NCBI GenBank assembly: GCA_002307375.1
Contig: NTJI01000001.1
Location: 372,001 to 436,000 of the forward strand
Direction: 5' to 3'
Origin: Lysobacteraceae bacterium NML93-0399
GTDB lineage: Bacteria; Pseudomonadota; Gammaproteobacteria; Xanthomonadales; Xanthomonadaceae
Length of the DNA: 64,000 bases
Shown here: in pieces, positions 8,790 to 18,516 of the stretch
Layout: every line of letters starts with the position of its first letter
Position numbering within the stretch: the first letter of the stretch is position 1
Notes under the pieces: model-generated
The model's input: the letters and a program-made list of their open reading frames with translations, nothing else
Told to the model about the DNA's origin: nothing
The model's database searches: none
Translations under genes and position numbers: made by a program

Positions 8790-8865
8790 TGGAGCGGGAA
8801 AAGGGGCTCGAACCCTCGACCTCAACCTTGGCAAGGTTGCGCTCTACCAACTGAGCTATTCCCGC
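8790..8865 (-). tRNA. tRNA-Gly (anticodon GCC), second copy
   Basis: Same sequence as the gene at 8515-8590, with encoded CCA. It is the first tRNA after pgsA on the minus strand, 36 bases from that gene's stop. Confidence 0.94.
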
Positions 8866-8901
8866 TTGGGAGGCGAAATTCTACTCATCGCCGCCGGGGT
8901 G

Positions 8902-9501
8902 TCAATACTTGTTCTTCTCCGCGGCGCGCATGATCGGCCACGCCGCGCGCAGATACAGCAGGCCCGACCACAGCGTCAGGATCGCCGCGATCGCGAGCAG
9001 GTAATCGCCGATGACGAAGATCTCCCGTCCCATCCACGGCAGCGGACGCGGCGGCTGGTCGGGCGTGACCGAGTACAGCAGGCACAGCAGCGCGACCATC
9101 TGCGCGACGGTCTTGAACTTGCCGATCGCCGCCACGCGCACCGTGGCGCGCTGGCCGAGCTCGGCCATCCACTCGCGCAGCGCCGAGACCGCGATCTCGC
9201 GCCCGACGATCACCGCCGCCCAGAACGCCATCCACGGCGTCGGATGGCCCTGCACGATCAGAAACAGCGCCACGGCCACCATCAGCTTGTCGGCCACCGG
9301 GTCGAGGAACGCGCCGAACGCGGAGTACTGCTGGTAGCGCCGGGCGATCCAGCCGTCGAGCCAGTCGGTGATGGACGCGAATCCGAACACGATGACGGTC
9401 GCGAAATTGGTCCACTGGAACGGCAAGTAGAACACCAGCACCAGCACCGGGATCAGCCCGATCCGCAGCAGCGTGAGCCAGGTGGGAATCGTGAGTTTCA
9501 T
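8902..9501 (-). CDS. pgsA: CDP-diacylglycerol-glycerol-3-phosphate 3-phosphatidyltransferase
   Basis: A 199-residue inner-membrane enzyme that makes phosphatidylglycerophosphate, the precursor of phosphatidylglycerol and cardiolipin. The CDP-alcohol phosphotransferase signature D-x2-DG-x2-AR-x8-G-x3-D-x3-D is fully visible (DWLDGWIARR followed by GAFLDPVADK). It has several membrane helices. It follows uvrC by 18 bases and precedes the tRNA cluster, a conserved arrangement. Confidence 0.95.
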   Translation of the reverse strand: MKLTIPTWLTLLRIGLIPVLVLVFYLPFQWTNFATVIVFGFASITDWLDGWIARRYQQYSAFGAFLDPVADKLMVAVALFLIVQGHPTPWMAFWAAVIVGREIAVSALREWMAELGQRATVRVAAIGKFKTVAQMVALLCLLYSVTPDQPPRPLPWMGREIFVIGDYLLAIAAILTLWSGLLYLRAAWPIMRAAEKNKY

Positions 9502-9519
9502 CGAACGCCTGTGGGGGAA

Positions 9520-11430
9520 TCAGTCGTGTCCGGCGTTTGGGCCGGGGTCGAGCCCGTGTAGGGTCGCATAGATGCGCTGTGCCAGTGCCGCGTTGATGCC
9601 TTCCACGCGGGCGATCTGCTCGGCGCCGGCGGCCTTCAGGCCGCCCAGTCCGCCGAAATGCTTGAGCAGGCTGGCACGCCGGCGCGGCCCGATGCCGGGA
9701 ATGTCCTCGAGCCGACTGGTCGTACGCGCCTTCTGCCGACGGCCGCGATGGCCGGTGATCGCGAAGCGGTGCGCCTCGTCGCGCACCTGCTGGACGAGCT
9801 GCAGGCCGGGGGATGCCGCCCCGGGCTTGAGCGCGCGGCCGTCGGGCAGCAGCAGGGTTTCATCGCCCGGCTTGCGCGCCTCGCCCTTGGCCACGCCCAC
9901 CAGGGTGATGCCGGTGATGCCGAAACCCTCGAGCACGGCGCGCGCCTGCGCGACCTGGCCGGTACCGCCGTCGATCAGCAGCACATCGGGCAGCACGCCC
10001 GCCGCGCCCTGTGCGGCGTCGGGGTCCTCGCCTTCGGCGACGCCCGCGCGCGCCTCGGCGGCCTTGCGGAAGCGTCGGGTCAGCGCCTGATGCATCGCCG
10101 CATAGTCATCGCCCGGCTCGATACCGGTGATGTTGTAGCGCCGGTATTGGCCACGCACGGGGCCCGCCGCATCGAACACCACGCACGAGGCCACGGTGGC
10201 CTCGCCCATCGTGTGGCTGATGTCGAAGCATTCGATGCGCTGGGCGACCGACGCCAGCCCGAGCATCTCGCGCAGCGATTCGGCGCGCGCGTTCTGCGCG
10301 GCCTGGCTGTCCATTTCGGTCGCCAGCGAGATCTCGGCGTTGCGACGGGCGAGATCCACATACCGCGCGCGGTCGCCACGCACGTTGCACTTGATCTGCA
10401 CGCGGCGCCCGCCGGCTTCGCTGAAGGCGTGTTCGAGCAGGTCCACGTCCTCGATCGCGCGATCGAGCACGATCTCCCGCGGCGGCGACTGCTCGGCATA
10501 GTGCTGCGACACGAAGGCCGCCAGCACTTCGGCCGGATCGTCGCTGCCGTTGGTGCGCGGATGGAATGCACGCGTGCCGAGATTGCGGCCGTCGCGGAAC
10601 GACAGCAACAACACGCAGGCATGACTGCCGCGCATCGCCACCGCCAGCACGTCGAGTTCGGCGACCTTGCCGTCGACGTACTGGCGTGCCTGCATGCTGC
10701 GCATGTTGCCGAGCAGATCGCGCAGGCGCGCGGCACTCTCGAAGTCGAGCTGTGCGGCTGCGGCTTCCATGTCGCGCGTGACATCCTGCGTGAGCTCGTC
10801 ACTGCGGCCATCGAGGAACAGCGACGCCCGGCGCACGGCATCGCCGTAGTCCTGCGCCGAGATCAGACCCACGCAGGGCGCTGTGCAACGCCCGATCTGG
10901 TGCTGCAGGCAGGGCCGCGAACGGTTGCGGAACACGCTGTCCTCGCAGTTGCGCAGCTTGAACAGCTTCTGCATGAGGTTCAGCGTTTCGCGCACCGCGG
11001 TGACGCCCGGATAGGGGCCGAAGTAACGGCCGGGCACGTTGCGCGGGCCACGGTGCACGGCGATGCGCGGCCAGTCGTCTTTGGTCACCAGCACATAGGG
11101 GTAACTCTTGTCGTCGCGCAGCGAGACGTTGTAGCGCGGCTTGAGCGACTTGATCAGCTGGTTTTCCAGCAGCAGCGCCTCGGCCTCGGTGCGGGTGACC
11201 GTGACTTCCATGCGCGCGATCTGCGAAATCATCGCCATCGTCCGCGTGGCCTTGGGCGTGGCGTTGAAATAGCTCGCCACGCGCTTGCGCAGGTCCCCGG
11301 CCTTGCCGACGTACAGCACCGCGTCGTCGGCGGCGTACATGCGGTACACGCCCGGCGCGGTGCTCAGTCCTGCAACGAATGCCTTGCCGTCGAAGTCCGT
11401 TCCGCGGGAAGTCTGGCGCGACCCGGTCAT
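9520..11430 (-). CDS. uvrC: Excinuclease ABC subunit C
   Basis: A 636-residue nucleotide-excision-repair nuclease. It begins with a GIY-YIG domain (GVYRMYAADDAVLYVGKAGDLRKR split across residues about 27-50). A UvrB-interacting UVR motif, an RNase H-like C-terminal nuclease half (ECFDISHTMG; LLIDGGTGQ) and two C-terminal helix-hairpin-helix motifs (DIPGIGPRRR) follow. It incises on both sides of bulky lesions together with UvrA and UvrB. The ATG at 11430 overlaps the stop of the NHL-repeat gene (ATGA), so the two are probably translated together. Confidence 0.95.
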   Translation of the reverse strand: MTGSRQTSRGTDFDGKAFVAGLSTAPGVYRMYAADDAVLYVGKAGDLRKRVASYFNATPKATRTMAMISQIARMEVTVTRTEAEALLLENQLIKSLKPRYNVSLRDDKSYPYVLVTKDDWPRIAVHRGPRNVPGRYFGPYPGVTAVRETLNLMQKLFKLRNCEDSVFRNRSRPCLQHQIGRCTAPCVGLISAQDYGDAVRRASLFLDGRSDELTQDVTRDMEAAAAQLDFESAARLRDLLGNMRSMQARQYVDGKVAELDVLAVAMRGSHACVLLLSFRDGRNLGTRAFHPRTNGSDDPAEVLAAFVSQHYAEQSPPREIVLDRAIEDVDLLEHAFSEAGGRRVQIKCNVRGDRARYVDLARRNAEISLATEMDSQAAQNARAESLREMLGLASVAQRIECFDISHTMGEATVASCVVFDAAGPVRGQYRRYNITGIEPGDDYAAMHQALTRRFRKAAEARAGVAEGEDPDAAQGAAGVLPDVLLIDGGTGQVAQARAVLEGFGITGITLVGVAKGEARKPGDETLLLPDGRALKPGAASPGLQLVQQVRDEAHRFAITGHRGRRQKARTTSRLEDIPGIGPRRRASLLKHFGGLGGLKAAGAEQIARVEGINAALAQRIYATLHGLDPGPNAGHD

Positions 11431-12854
11431 TCGCCTATCGGAACGTGGCGCACAGCGCCGCTGACGGGGTCGAGCCGCAGCACCGCGTGCGCATCGGTAT
11501 CGGAAATCCACACCGCATCGCCGCCCACGACCAGGCCTCCGGGCGCGTGCAGGCGCTGGGAGAGTTCGAACGTGGTCAGCTCGCCGCCGCCCAGGCGCAG
11601 ACGGCGCAGGCTGTCGTTGCCGGCGTCGGCGATCCACAGCACCGGCGAATCGGCTTCGAGCGCGAGCGCCTGCGGATGTTGCAGACGGGCGTCGGTACGC
11701 GGGCCGTCGACGCGTCCGAACTGCCAGGGGTCCTGGCCGACGAGGGTCGACACCACGCCGGTGCGGGTATGCACGCTGCGGATCGCCGAGCCCGCGGCGT
11801 CGCACACGTAGAGCGTCTGCTGCACGCAGGCCAGCGAGGCGGGTTCGGCGAACGAGGCCGTTGCACCGCTGCCGTCCATGACGCTGAGCTTGCCGCTGCC
11901 CGCCACCAGCTCGATGGAAGACCGCCCGAGGTCCAGCCGCCAGATGCGGTTGTCGCCTGCGCAGGCGATGTAGAGCTTGTCACCGGACAGCACGATGTCG
12001 CGCGGCTGGTCGAGCGCGACGCTGCGCGGGTCGGCCACCGGGCCGTCACGGGTCACGCCCGGACGGCCGGCGCCGCAGATGGTCGAGATGTCGCCGCTGC
12101 GCAGTTCGATCCGGCGCACGGCGTGATTGCCGGTGTCGGCGACATAGAGCACATCGCGCTCGACATGGATGCCGTGCGGACGGGTCAGCGCCGCCAGTTC
12201 CATCGGGCCATCGATGAAGCCGGGGCTGCCGCTGCCGAACTGGCGCAGGATGCGGCCGCTGGTATCGCACTCGAGCACGCGGTGATGGCCGCTGTCGGCG
12301 ACGTAGAGGAAGTTGCCCGACAGTGCCAGGCCGACCGGGAAGCGCAAGGGCAACGGCGGCTCGCCGCTGCGGCGCATGCGGATCGGCTCGACGCTCACCG
12401 CCTGCGGCGTGAGTTCGCCGGCCAGCGCACTCACGCGCGCATCCAGCTCGCGGATACCGCCTTCCCCGACGATACGTTCGCGCACCCGGCCTTCGCCGTC
12501 GATCAGCACCACGGTCGGCCAGGCTTCGATGCCGTAGTGCTGCCACAGCGTCCAGTCCGCGTCGTGCGCCACCGGAAACTCGACCTGCTGGCGATGGGCG
12601 CGCTTGGCCGCACGCCGCGCATCACGCTCGGTCTCGAACCGCGGTACGTGCACGGCGACCACGTTGAGCCGCTCGCGATGGCGCGCACGCAGGTGGCCGA
12701 GGTCGGCCAGCCGTTGCTGCGACCAGGCCGAGGCCAGATTGACGAAGGCCAGCGCGCAGACCTTGCCCCGGAGCTGCGACATCTGCAGCGGATCGGTCAG
12801 GTTCAGCCACTCCAGGCTGGCCGGGAACTCGGGGGCGGGCGCGGCGTCGTTCAT
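11427..12854 (-). CDS. NHL-repeat protein with thioredoxin-like N-terminal domain (NHLRC2-like)
   Basis: A 475-residue protein. Residues about 10-150 look like a TlpA/thioredoxin-like fold (ends with WPTVVLIDGEGRV). The rest is an NHL beta-propeller with repeated blades such as LYVADSGHHRVLE, LYVADTGNHAVRR and LWIADAGNDSLRR. The layout is that of NHLRC2-type proteins. The active-site Cys pair expected in a redox-active thioredoxin is absent (the region reads NLASAWSQQ), so redox activity is doubtful. No signal peptide is seen. Function unknown; it is coupled to uvrC by a four-base overlap. Confidence 0.75.
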   Translation of the reverse strand: MNDAAPAPEFPASLEWLNLTDPLQMSQLRGKVCALAFVNLASAWSQQRLADLGHLRARHRERLNVVAVHVPRFETERDARRAAKRAHRQQVEFPVAHDADWTLWQHYGIEAWPTVVLIDGEGRVRERIVGEGGIRELDARVSALAGELTPQAVSVEPIRMRRSGEPPLPLRFPVGLALSGNFLYVADSGHHRVLECDTSGRILRQFGSGSPGFIDGPMELAALTRPHGIHVERDVLYVADTGNHAVRRIELRSGDISTICGAGRPGVTRDGPVADPRSVALDQPRDIVLSGDKLYIACAGDNRIWRLDLGRSSIELVAGSGKLSVMDGSGATASFAEPASLACVQQTLYVCDAAGSAIRSVHTRTGVVSTLVGQDPWQFGRVDGPRTDARLQHPQALALEADSPVLWIADAGNDSLRRLRLGGGELTTFELSQRLHAPGGLVVGGDAVWISDTDAHAVLRLDPVSGAVRHVPIGE

Positions 12855-12861
12855 CGGCCGA

Positions 12862-13344
12862 TTATGCGGGAACGGATGGGCGCCCGCGTCGTTGCCGGGC
12901 GGCGATGGCGCGGGCAGCGTCGTCCACCAGCGTCCATACCGTCTCGAAGCCGGCCGCGTCTCCGGTGTAGGGGTCCGGAACGTTCCCGCCGCCCTGCCCG
13001 GCCCAGTCCAGCAGCAACGCGATCTCGGCCGTGGCGCCGTCCGGCGCGCGGCTCCGGACGATTCGTGCGGTGCTGGCATCGGCGCACAGCAACACGTCGA
13101 ATGCCTGGTAGTCGGATGTCACGAGCGTCCGAGCGCGCAGGCCGGAAATGTCGACCCCGTGGCCCGCCGCGCAACGTACCGCTCGCGGGTCCGGCGGGTT
13201 GCCGACGTGCCAGTCCCCGGTGCCGCAGGAGTCGACTTCGACCACGTCGTCCAATCCCGCTGCCCGGATGCGCGCGCGCAGCGCGCCTTCGGCCATGGGC
13301 GAGCGGCAGATGTTGCCCAGGCAGACGATCAGCAGCCGCGTCAT
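12862..13344 (-). CDS. Low-molecular-weight protein-tyrosine phosphatase
   Basis: A 160-residue LMW-PTP. The CX5R phosphate loop is [10 protein letters not shown] with nucleophile C8 and R14. The general acid Asp sits in DPYTG near residue 122. Family members remove phosphate from tyrosine, often on BY-kinases controlling polysaccharide export, but no such kinase gene is in the window. The start overlaps the stop of kdsB (ATGA), so the two are probably co-translated. Confidence 0.9.
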   Translation of the reverse strand: MTRLLIVCLGNICRSPMAEGALRARIRAAGLDDVVEVDSCGTGDWHVGNPPDPRAVRCAAGHGVDISGLRARTLVTSDYQAFDVLLCADASTARIVRSRAPDGATAEIALLLDWAGQGGGNVPDPYTGDAAGFETVWTLVDDAARAIAARQRRGRPSVPA

Positions 13345-14111
13345 CGCACAGCCGCCAGTCGCGCCTCGGCGCGCGCCAGGTCCTCGGGTGTGTCGACACC
13401 GGCCGGAAATGCCTCCGGCGTGACGCCCACCGCCACGCGGCAGCCGGCCTCGAGCACGCGCAGCTGTTCGAGCATTTCGATCTGCTCCAGCGTGCCCGGC
13501 GGCATCGCCGCGAACCGCTGCAGGAATCCGACGCGATAGCCGTAGATGCCGATGTGCCGCCACCACGCGCCGTCGGGCATGACGTCGCGACTGCGGGCGA
13601 AGGCATCGCGCGGCCACGGCACGGGCGCGCGGCTGAAGTAGAGGGCATCGTCGCCAGCGCCGCGCACGACCTTGACCGCGTTGGGATCGAGCAGGGTTTC
13701 GACGTCCTCGATGGGTGCGCACAGCGTCGCCAGGTCCACACCCGGACGCGCGGCGAGAGCGGCGACGGCGCGGATGCCCGACACCGGTGCGAAGGGCTCG
13801 TCGCCCTGCAGGTTCACGACCACGCGCGCATTGTCCCAGCCGGCGATGGACGCGCATTCGGCGAGGCGATCGGTGCCGGAGGGATGCTCGGGCGAGGTCA
13901 TCGCCACCTGTACCGGCGTGCCCGCGAGCGCGTCGCGCACGCGCGCATCGTCGGTCGCCACCCAGACCTCGTCCGCCCCCGCCGCCAGCGCGCGACGCGC
14001 CACGTGCAGCACCATCGCCTCACCGCCGATCGGCTGCAGCGGCTTGCCGGGCAGCCGGGTGGAGGCGTAGCGGGCGGGAATGGCGACGACGAAACCGGAA
14101 GATGTGCTCAT
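13341..14111 (-). CDS. kdsB: 3-deoxy-manno-octulosonate cytidylyltransferase
   Basis: A 256-residue cytoplasmic enzyme that activates Kdo as CMP-Kdo for lipopolysaccharide core synthesis. The nucleotide-binding motif [14 protein letters not shown] is at the N-terminus, and NLQGDEPF and AGVDTPEDL are family motifs. It belongs with lpxK and msbA just upstream on the same strand, giving a lipid A/LPS cluster. The ATG at 14111 gives the normal family length. Confidence 0.95.
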   Translation of the reverse strand: MSTSSGFVVAIPARYASTRLPGKPLQPIGGEAMVLHVARRALAAGADEVWVATDDARVRDALAGTPVQVAMTSPEHPSGTDRLAECASIAGWDNARVVVNLQGDEPFAPVSGIRAVAALAARPGVDLATLCAPIEDVETLLDPNAVKVVRGAGDDALYFSRAPVPWPRDAFARSRDVMPDGAWWRHIGIYGYRVGFLQRFAAMPPGTLEQIEMLEQLRVLEAGCRVAVGVTPEAFPAGVDTPEDLARAEARLAAVR

Positions 14112-14158
14112 GCGGGGATTGTCACAGATCGCCCGCATCCGGGCGTGGCCCATACCCG

Positions 14159-14226
14159 TGTAGGAGCGCGCTCGCGCGCGATGGGCTTTGCCGGGCATGC
14201 GCCATCGCGCGCGAGCGCGCGTCTAC
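14159..14226. repeat. REP palindrome between lpxK and kdsB
   Basis: TGTAGGAGCGCGCTCGCGCG faces its reverse complement after a short spacer. It is the same unit as at 4669 and lies in the only sizeable gap of the lpxK-kdsB segment, where it may act as a transcript-end or stabilising hairpin. Confidence 0.8.
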
Positions 14227-14263
14227 AACGATGTGCAACTTTCTCAGCGCGCCGAAGCAGCGC

Positions 14264-15235
14264 TCAGCGCAGCTTCGCCAACCGGTCCAGCAGCGCGATC
14301 CAGAACGCCTCGGGCAGCGTTCCGCTGACCGGCACGCTGTAATGCCGCTCGCCGGCGAAACGCATGCATTTGACCGCATCCTTCTCGGTCATCAGCACCG
14401 GCAGGTCGCTGCCGAAACGCAGGTCTTCTGCGATGTAGCGATGATGGTCGGCGAACGCGTGCGGGACGACGGCGATGCCGTGGCCGCGCAGCGTGGCGAA
14501 AAAGCGCTCCGGGTCGCCGATGCCGGCCACCGCATGCACGCGCTGCCCCCTGAAACGCGCCAAGGGCAGCGCGCGCCCGCCGAGCAGCGGCAGGGCCTGC
14601 CCGGCGTCAAGACGCATCGGCCACTCGCCGAATGCAGCCTCGACATCGGTCGCGCTGCCGATGTTGAGCACGCGGAAATCCACCTCGGCGCTGCGCGCAG
14701 CGGGCTCGCGCATCGGACCGGCGGGAATCAACAGGCCGTTGCCGTAGCGGCGCTTGCCGTCGATGACCTCGATCTCGACGTCGCGCTGCAGGCGGCGATG
14801 CTGCAGGCCATCGTCGCAGACCACGATGTCGCAGCCCGCAGCGATCAGGGCCTTCGCCGCGGCCACCCGGTCGGCATCCACGCGCACCTTCGCTCCGGTA
14901 CGCGCGGCGATCAGCACCGGCTCGTCGCCGGCAAGCTTCGGATCGGTGACCGGCTCCACCCAGCGCGGTGTACCGGCTTCGTCGCGGCCGTAGCCGCGGC
15001 TGGCGACGCCGGGGGTCCAGCCTTCGGCCTGGAGGCGCTCGACAACCGCGATCGTGAGCGGCGTCTTGCCACTGCCGCCGGCGATCAGGTTGCCGATCAC
15101 CAGCACCGGCCGGGCGGCCTTGCGCGGACGCACCCAGCGCTGCCGCAGGCCAGCGGCGGCGCCGTACACGCGCGCGAGCAGCCGCGCATGCAGCGGCGGT
15201 GTACTGCCGTCGAACCAGTACCGCGGTGCCTTCAT
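14264..15235 (-). CDS. lpxK: Tetraacyldisaccharide 4'-kinase
   Basis: A 323-residue inner-membrane-associated kinase that phosphorylates the 4' position of the lipid A disaccharide. The P-loop is [14 protein letters not shown] near residues 48-61, followed by SRGYGR and VCDDGLQH motifs typical of LpxK. The start codon overlaps the stop of msbA (ATGA), matching the usual msbA-lpxK operon. Confidence 0.95.
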   Translation of the reverse strand: MKAPRYWFDGSTPPLHARLLARVYGAAAGLRQRWVRPRKAARPVLVIGNLIAGGSGKTPLTIAVVERLQAEGWTPGVASRGYGRDEAGTPRWVEPVTDPKLAGDEPVLIAARTGAKVRVDADRVAAAKALIAAGCDIVVCDDGLQHRRLQRDVEIEVIDGKRRYGNGLLIPAGPMREPAARSAEVDFRVLNIGSATDVEAAFGEWPMRLDAGQALPLLGGRALPLARFRGQRVHAVAGIGDPERFFATLRGHGIAVVPHAFADHHRYIAEDLRFGSDLPVLMTEKDAVKCMRFAGERHYSVPVSGTLPEAFWIALLDRLAKLR

Positions 15236-17034
15236 CCCGCCTCGCCTTCACGGAACTGCATGCGGTGCAGGCGTGCGTACAGGCCGTCGCGGGCGAGCAG
15301 TTCCTGGTGCGTGCCCTGCTCCACCAGCCGGCCGTGATCGAGCACCAGCACCTGGTCGGCGTGTTCGATCGTCGACAGACGATGGGCGATGACCAGCGTG
15401 GTGCGGTCGGGCATCAGATGTTCGAGTGCGTCCTGCACCAGACGCTCGGACTCGGTGTCGAGCGCGGCGGTCGCTTCGTCGAGGATCAGGATCGGCGCGT
15501 CCTTGAGCATCGCGCGGGCAATCGCCAGACGCTGGCGCTGGCCGCCCGACAGGCGCCCGCCGCGGCTGCCGATGCCAGTGTCGAGCTTTGCGGGCAGCTT
15601 CTCGACGAACTCCATCGCATTCGCGCCGCGGATTGCCGCGTCCAGCGCCTCGGGGGAGACCTCGGCCATCTCGCCGTAGGCCACGTTCGCAGCCACGGTG
15701 TCGTCGAACAGCATGACCTGCTGACCGACCAGCGCGATCTGCCGGCGCACGTCGGACAGCCTGTAATCCTCGATGGGATGGCCGTCGAGCAGAATTTCGC
15801 CCTCGGCCTGCGCATAGAAGCGCGGGATGAGTTTGATCAGCGTCGACTTGCCGCTGCCCGAGCGACCGACGATGGCGGTCACGGTGCCGGGCCTGGCGAT
15901 GAAACTCACATCGTGCAAGGCGGGATCGGGCTGGCCGGGATAACGCGCGCCGACATGGCGGAATTCGATCTGCCCGCGCGCGCGCGTCAGCGGCCGGGTG
16001 CCGGTGTCGCGCTCGTCGGCGGCGTCGAGGATCTCGAACAGACGCTCGGCCGAGGCGACGCCCCGCTGCAGCATGTTCTGCACGTTGGTGAGCTGCTTGA
16101 GCGCGGGAATGATCGCCATCATCGCGATCATCAGCGCGACGAAGCCGCCGGCGGTCAGGCGCCCCTGCGAGGCCTCGTAGCCGGCGATGACGATCAGCAA
16201 CGCCAGGCCGACCGAGCCCATCAGCTGCACGACGGCCGAGGAGATCGCGCGCGTCGCCTCGACCTTGAGGTTCAGGCGCATATGGGTGTCGGCGACGCTG
16301 CGGTAGCGCGCGTTCTCGGCCGCCTGCGCGCCGTAGATCTTCACTTCCTGCTGGTTGCTCAGCGACTGGTCGGCCGCCTGCAGCAACATTGCCGAACTGT
16401 CCTGGATGTTGTGGCTGACGCGGCGGTAGCGGCGCGCGACCTTGCCCATGATCCAGGACAGCGGCGGCGCGATAACCAGGATCGTCAGCGTGACCTGCCA
16501 GCTGGTCCACAACATCACGATCAGCGAGGCGATGATCTGCAGCGACTGCTGGATCATCACCTTCGCCGCGTCCACCGCGGCCTGCGAGACCTGGTCGGAA
16601 TCCGAGCCCAGGCGCACCAGCATCGAGGGCACGGGTTCGGCGTCGAAGCGCATGCCCGGCAGACGCAGGTACTTGCCCAGCACGCGCACGCGCAGGTCGC
16701 GGGCGATGCCGCGGCCGGCCTTGGCCATGTTGTAGTCGGCCAGATAGCCGGCGATCCCGCGCAGCACGAACAGGCCGATGATCGCCGCCGGCAGCCACAG
16801 GTTCACGCCCGCGTTCGCACCGACGAAGGTCTCGTCGATGATCGGTTCCATCATCTTGGTGAAGGCGCCACCGGCGGCGGCTTCGATCAGCATGCCGATC
16901 AGCGCGACCGACAGCAGGCCCCGGTAATCGGTGGCGAACTTCAGCAGCCGACGGTAGACCGGCCAGGCGCGCTCGGCGCGCACCGGTCCGGGCGACGGTG
17001 CGTCGTGCTGCACCTTGTCTATAACGGTACTCAT
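15232..17034 (-). CDS. msbA: Lipid A export ATP-binding/permease protein
   Basis: A 600-residue half-transporter ABC exporter that flips lipid A-core across the inner membrane. Six membrane helices precede the ATPase domain. Walker A is GRSGSGKST, the signature is LSGGQRQR, Walker B is [11 protein letters not shown] and the switch His is in AHRLST. The gene lies one base after exbD and overlaps lpxK. The ATG at 17034 was chosen over a longer frame because it gives the family length. Confidence 0.94.
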   Translation of the reverse strand: MSTVIDKVQHDAPSPGPVRAERAWPVYRRLLKFATDYRGLLSVALIGMLIEAAAGGAFTKMMEPIIDETFVGANAGVNLWLPAAIIGLFVLRGIAGYLADYNMAKAGRGIARDLRVRVLGKYLRLPGMRFDAEPVPSMLVRLGSDSDQVSQAAVDAAKVMIQQSLQIIASLIVMLWTSWQVTLTILVIAPPLSWIMGKVARRYRRVSHNIQDSSAMLLQAADQSLSNQQEVKIYGAQAAENARYRSVADTHMRLNLKVEATRAISSAVVQLMGSVGLALLIVIAGYEASQGRLTAGGFVALMIAMMAIIPALKQLTNVQNMLQRGVASAERLFEILDAADERDTGTRPLTRARGQIEFRHVGARYPGQPDPALHDVSFIARPGTVTAIVGRSGSGKSTLIKLIPRFYAQAEGEILLDGHPIEDYRLSDVRRQIALVGQQVMLFDDTVAANVAYGEMAEVSPEALDAAIRGANAMEFVEKLPAKLDTGIGSRGGRLSGGQRQRLAIARAMLKDAPILILDEATAALDTESERLVQDALEHLMPDRTTLVIAHRLSTIEHADQVLVLDHGRLVEQGTHQELLARDGLYARLHRMQFREGEAG

Positions 17035-17035
17035 G

Positions 17036-17482
17036 TCATTCCTCTTGCGCGGCCGCCCGGGCCGTCGCTGTCTGCGGCGCGGTCGCGTTGGCGATGCGCT
17101 TGAAGCCCAGCTGGCCGAGCGCGTCATAGGCGGTGACGACCGCCTGCCACGGCGTGCGCGCGTCGGCGCGCAGCAACACGGTGCGCTCGCGGTCATCACC
17201 GGCGACTTCGGCGATCGTGCGCTTGAGCGATTCGACATCGGTCCGCAGCGCTTCGCGGTCGTCGACGAAATAGCGCCCGTCGGCGTTGATCAGCAGGCTC
17301 AGGGTGCCGGCCTGCGCGTCGTTACGCTCGCCCGTCGCCTGCGGCAGTTCGAGCTTGAGCACCGAGCGCGCATCGAAGGTGGTGGTGATCACGAAAAAGA
17401 TGATCAGCACCAGGATCACATCGATCAGCGGCACCAGATTGAGTTCGGGATTGTCCTCGGCGCGACGGTCGCGGATGCGCAC
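17036..17482 (-). CDS. exbD: ExbD/TolR-type biopolymer transport protein
   Basis: A 148-residue protein with one N-terminal membrane helix (NLVPLIDVILVLIIFFVITTTF) containing the conserved proton-path Asp, and a periplasmic domain. With ExbB it forms a proton-driven motor that energises TonB-dependent outer membrane transport or a related process. It follows exbB by three bases and precedes msbA by one, so the group is one operon. Confidence 0.9.
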   Translation of the reverse strand: MRIRDRRAEDNPELNLVPLIDVILVLIIFFVITTTFDARSVLKLELPQATGERNDAQAGTLSLLINADGRYFVDDREALRTDVESLKRTIAEVAGDDRERTVLLRADARTPWQAVVTAYDALGQLGFKRIANATAPQTATARAAAQEE

Positions 17483-17485
17483 AGC

Positions 17486-18127
17486 TCAGCCCTGCACCGG
17501 TGCCTGCACCTGCGCGCCGCGGCGGTTGCGCGGGTCGATGACGTCCATCAGCGCAATCGCCTCGTGCTCCATCTGCACGATGTAGCCATCGATACGCGCG
17601 CGGAAATGGCGATGGAACATCAGCGCCGGCACCGCGACGATCATGCCCGCCGCTGCGCACACCAGCGCCTTGCCGATGCCGCCGGCGAGCTGATTCACAT
17701 CGCCCACGCCGTGGTCCATGACGCCCAGGAACATCTGGATCATGCCCACCACCGTGCCGAACAAGCCCAGCAGCGGACCGGCAGCCGCAATGGTGCCAAG
17801 CGCATTGAGATAGCGCTCCATGCGGAAGGCGACATGGCGACCAACATCCTCGACGCGCTCGCGGATTTCCTCGCGCGGCCGGTTGCGCACGTCCAGCGCG
17901 GCCGCGAGCAGCGCGCCCAGCGGCGCGGTGCCGCGCAGCGATTCGATGTGCGCCGGATCCAGCGACCCGCGCGCGGCCCAGGTGCGCACTTCCGCCCCCA
18001 GCCCCGGCGGCAGCACGGCCTTGCGGCGCAGCGCCCAGAAGCGTTCGACGATGATCGCCAGCGCAACCGCCGACAACAGCAGCAGCGGCAGCATCGGCCA
18101 GCCGCCGGCCTTCACCAGTTCAAGCAC
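17486..18127 (-). CDS. exbB: ExbB/TolQ-type proton channel protein
   Basis: About 213 residues with three membrane helices, the last two in LNALGTIAAAGPLLGLFGTVVGM and the ALVCAAAGMIVAVPA stretch, which are MotA/TolQ/ExbB signatures. It is the motor partner of ExbD just downstream. The start is not certain. I chose the GTG at 18127, giving VLELVKAGGWP, the usual ExbB N-terminus, with GGGG six bases ahead. A TTG at 18133 is also possible; the ATG further upstream adds an unlikely leader. Confidence 0.88.
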   Translation of the reverse strand: MLELVKAGGWPMLPLLLLSAVALAIIVERFWALRRKAVLPPGLGAEVRTWAARGSLDPAHIESLRGTAPLGALLAAALDVRNRPREEIRERVEDVGRHVAFRMERYLNALGTIAAAGPLLGLFGTVVGMIQMFLGVMDHGVGDVNQLAGGIGKALVCAAAGMIVAVPALMFHRHFRARIDGYIVQMEHEAIALMDVIDPRNRRGAQVQAPVQG

Positions 18128-18516
18128 GTCCAACCCCGGGGCCTGCGGCCATTCCAATCCGGCCGATAGGATAGCCCAGCACGCAGAGGCGGCCTCGGAG
18201 GCGCGTGGCATCTGCGATGCAACGTCATGCGGGATGACGTATGGGGAGCAGCACCGTCAACCTCGGGCGGGGTCGTGACCGGGCCTGCGCCGCTCGTGAC
18301 GCCGACGGGAGCGGGCGCCGCCGAATCCGTGATGGATGGATCGTCGGGCATGTATGCGGCGCGTGCGCCGGTGGGCCGCAGCCGAACAGGTGTCCCGGCC
18401 ATTTCCGGCCTCGCCGCGAATTCCCGCATCCCCGCCATCGCGCGCAGACGAGATGTCGCGCCTGCAGGCTCCGCGAATTGACGATCTCAGCGCAACGACC
18501 ACACGGGGGCGCAGCT
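18128..18516. other. Gap between exbB and comEC with no convincing gene
   Basis: About 390 bases separate the end of comEC from exbB. Short open frames exist on both strands, but their composition is low-complexity (Arg, Pro, Ala rich) and none has a ribosome site or recognisable motif. The promoter of the exbB-exbD-msbA-lpxK operon probably lies here, but I cannot point to clear -35/-10 boxes. Confidence 0.5.

Noticed and set aside
18227..18481. An 84-residue frame between comEC and exbB
   Set aside because: Composition is Gly/Ala/Arg/Pro-rich with no ribosome site, and overlapping frames on the other strand look the same.
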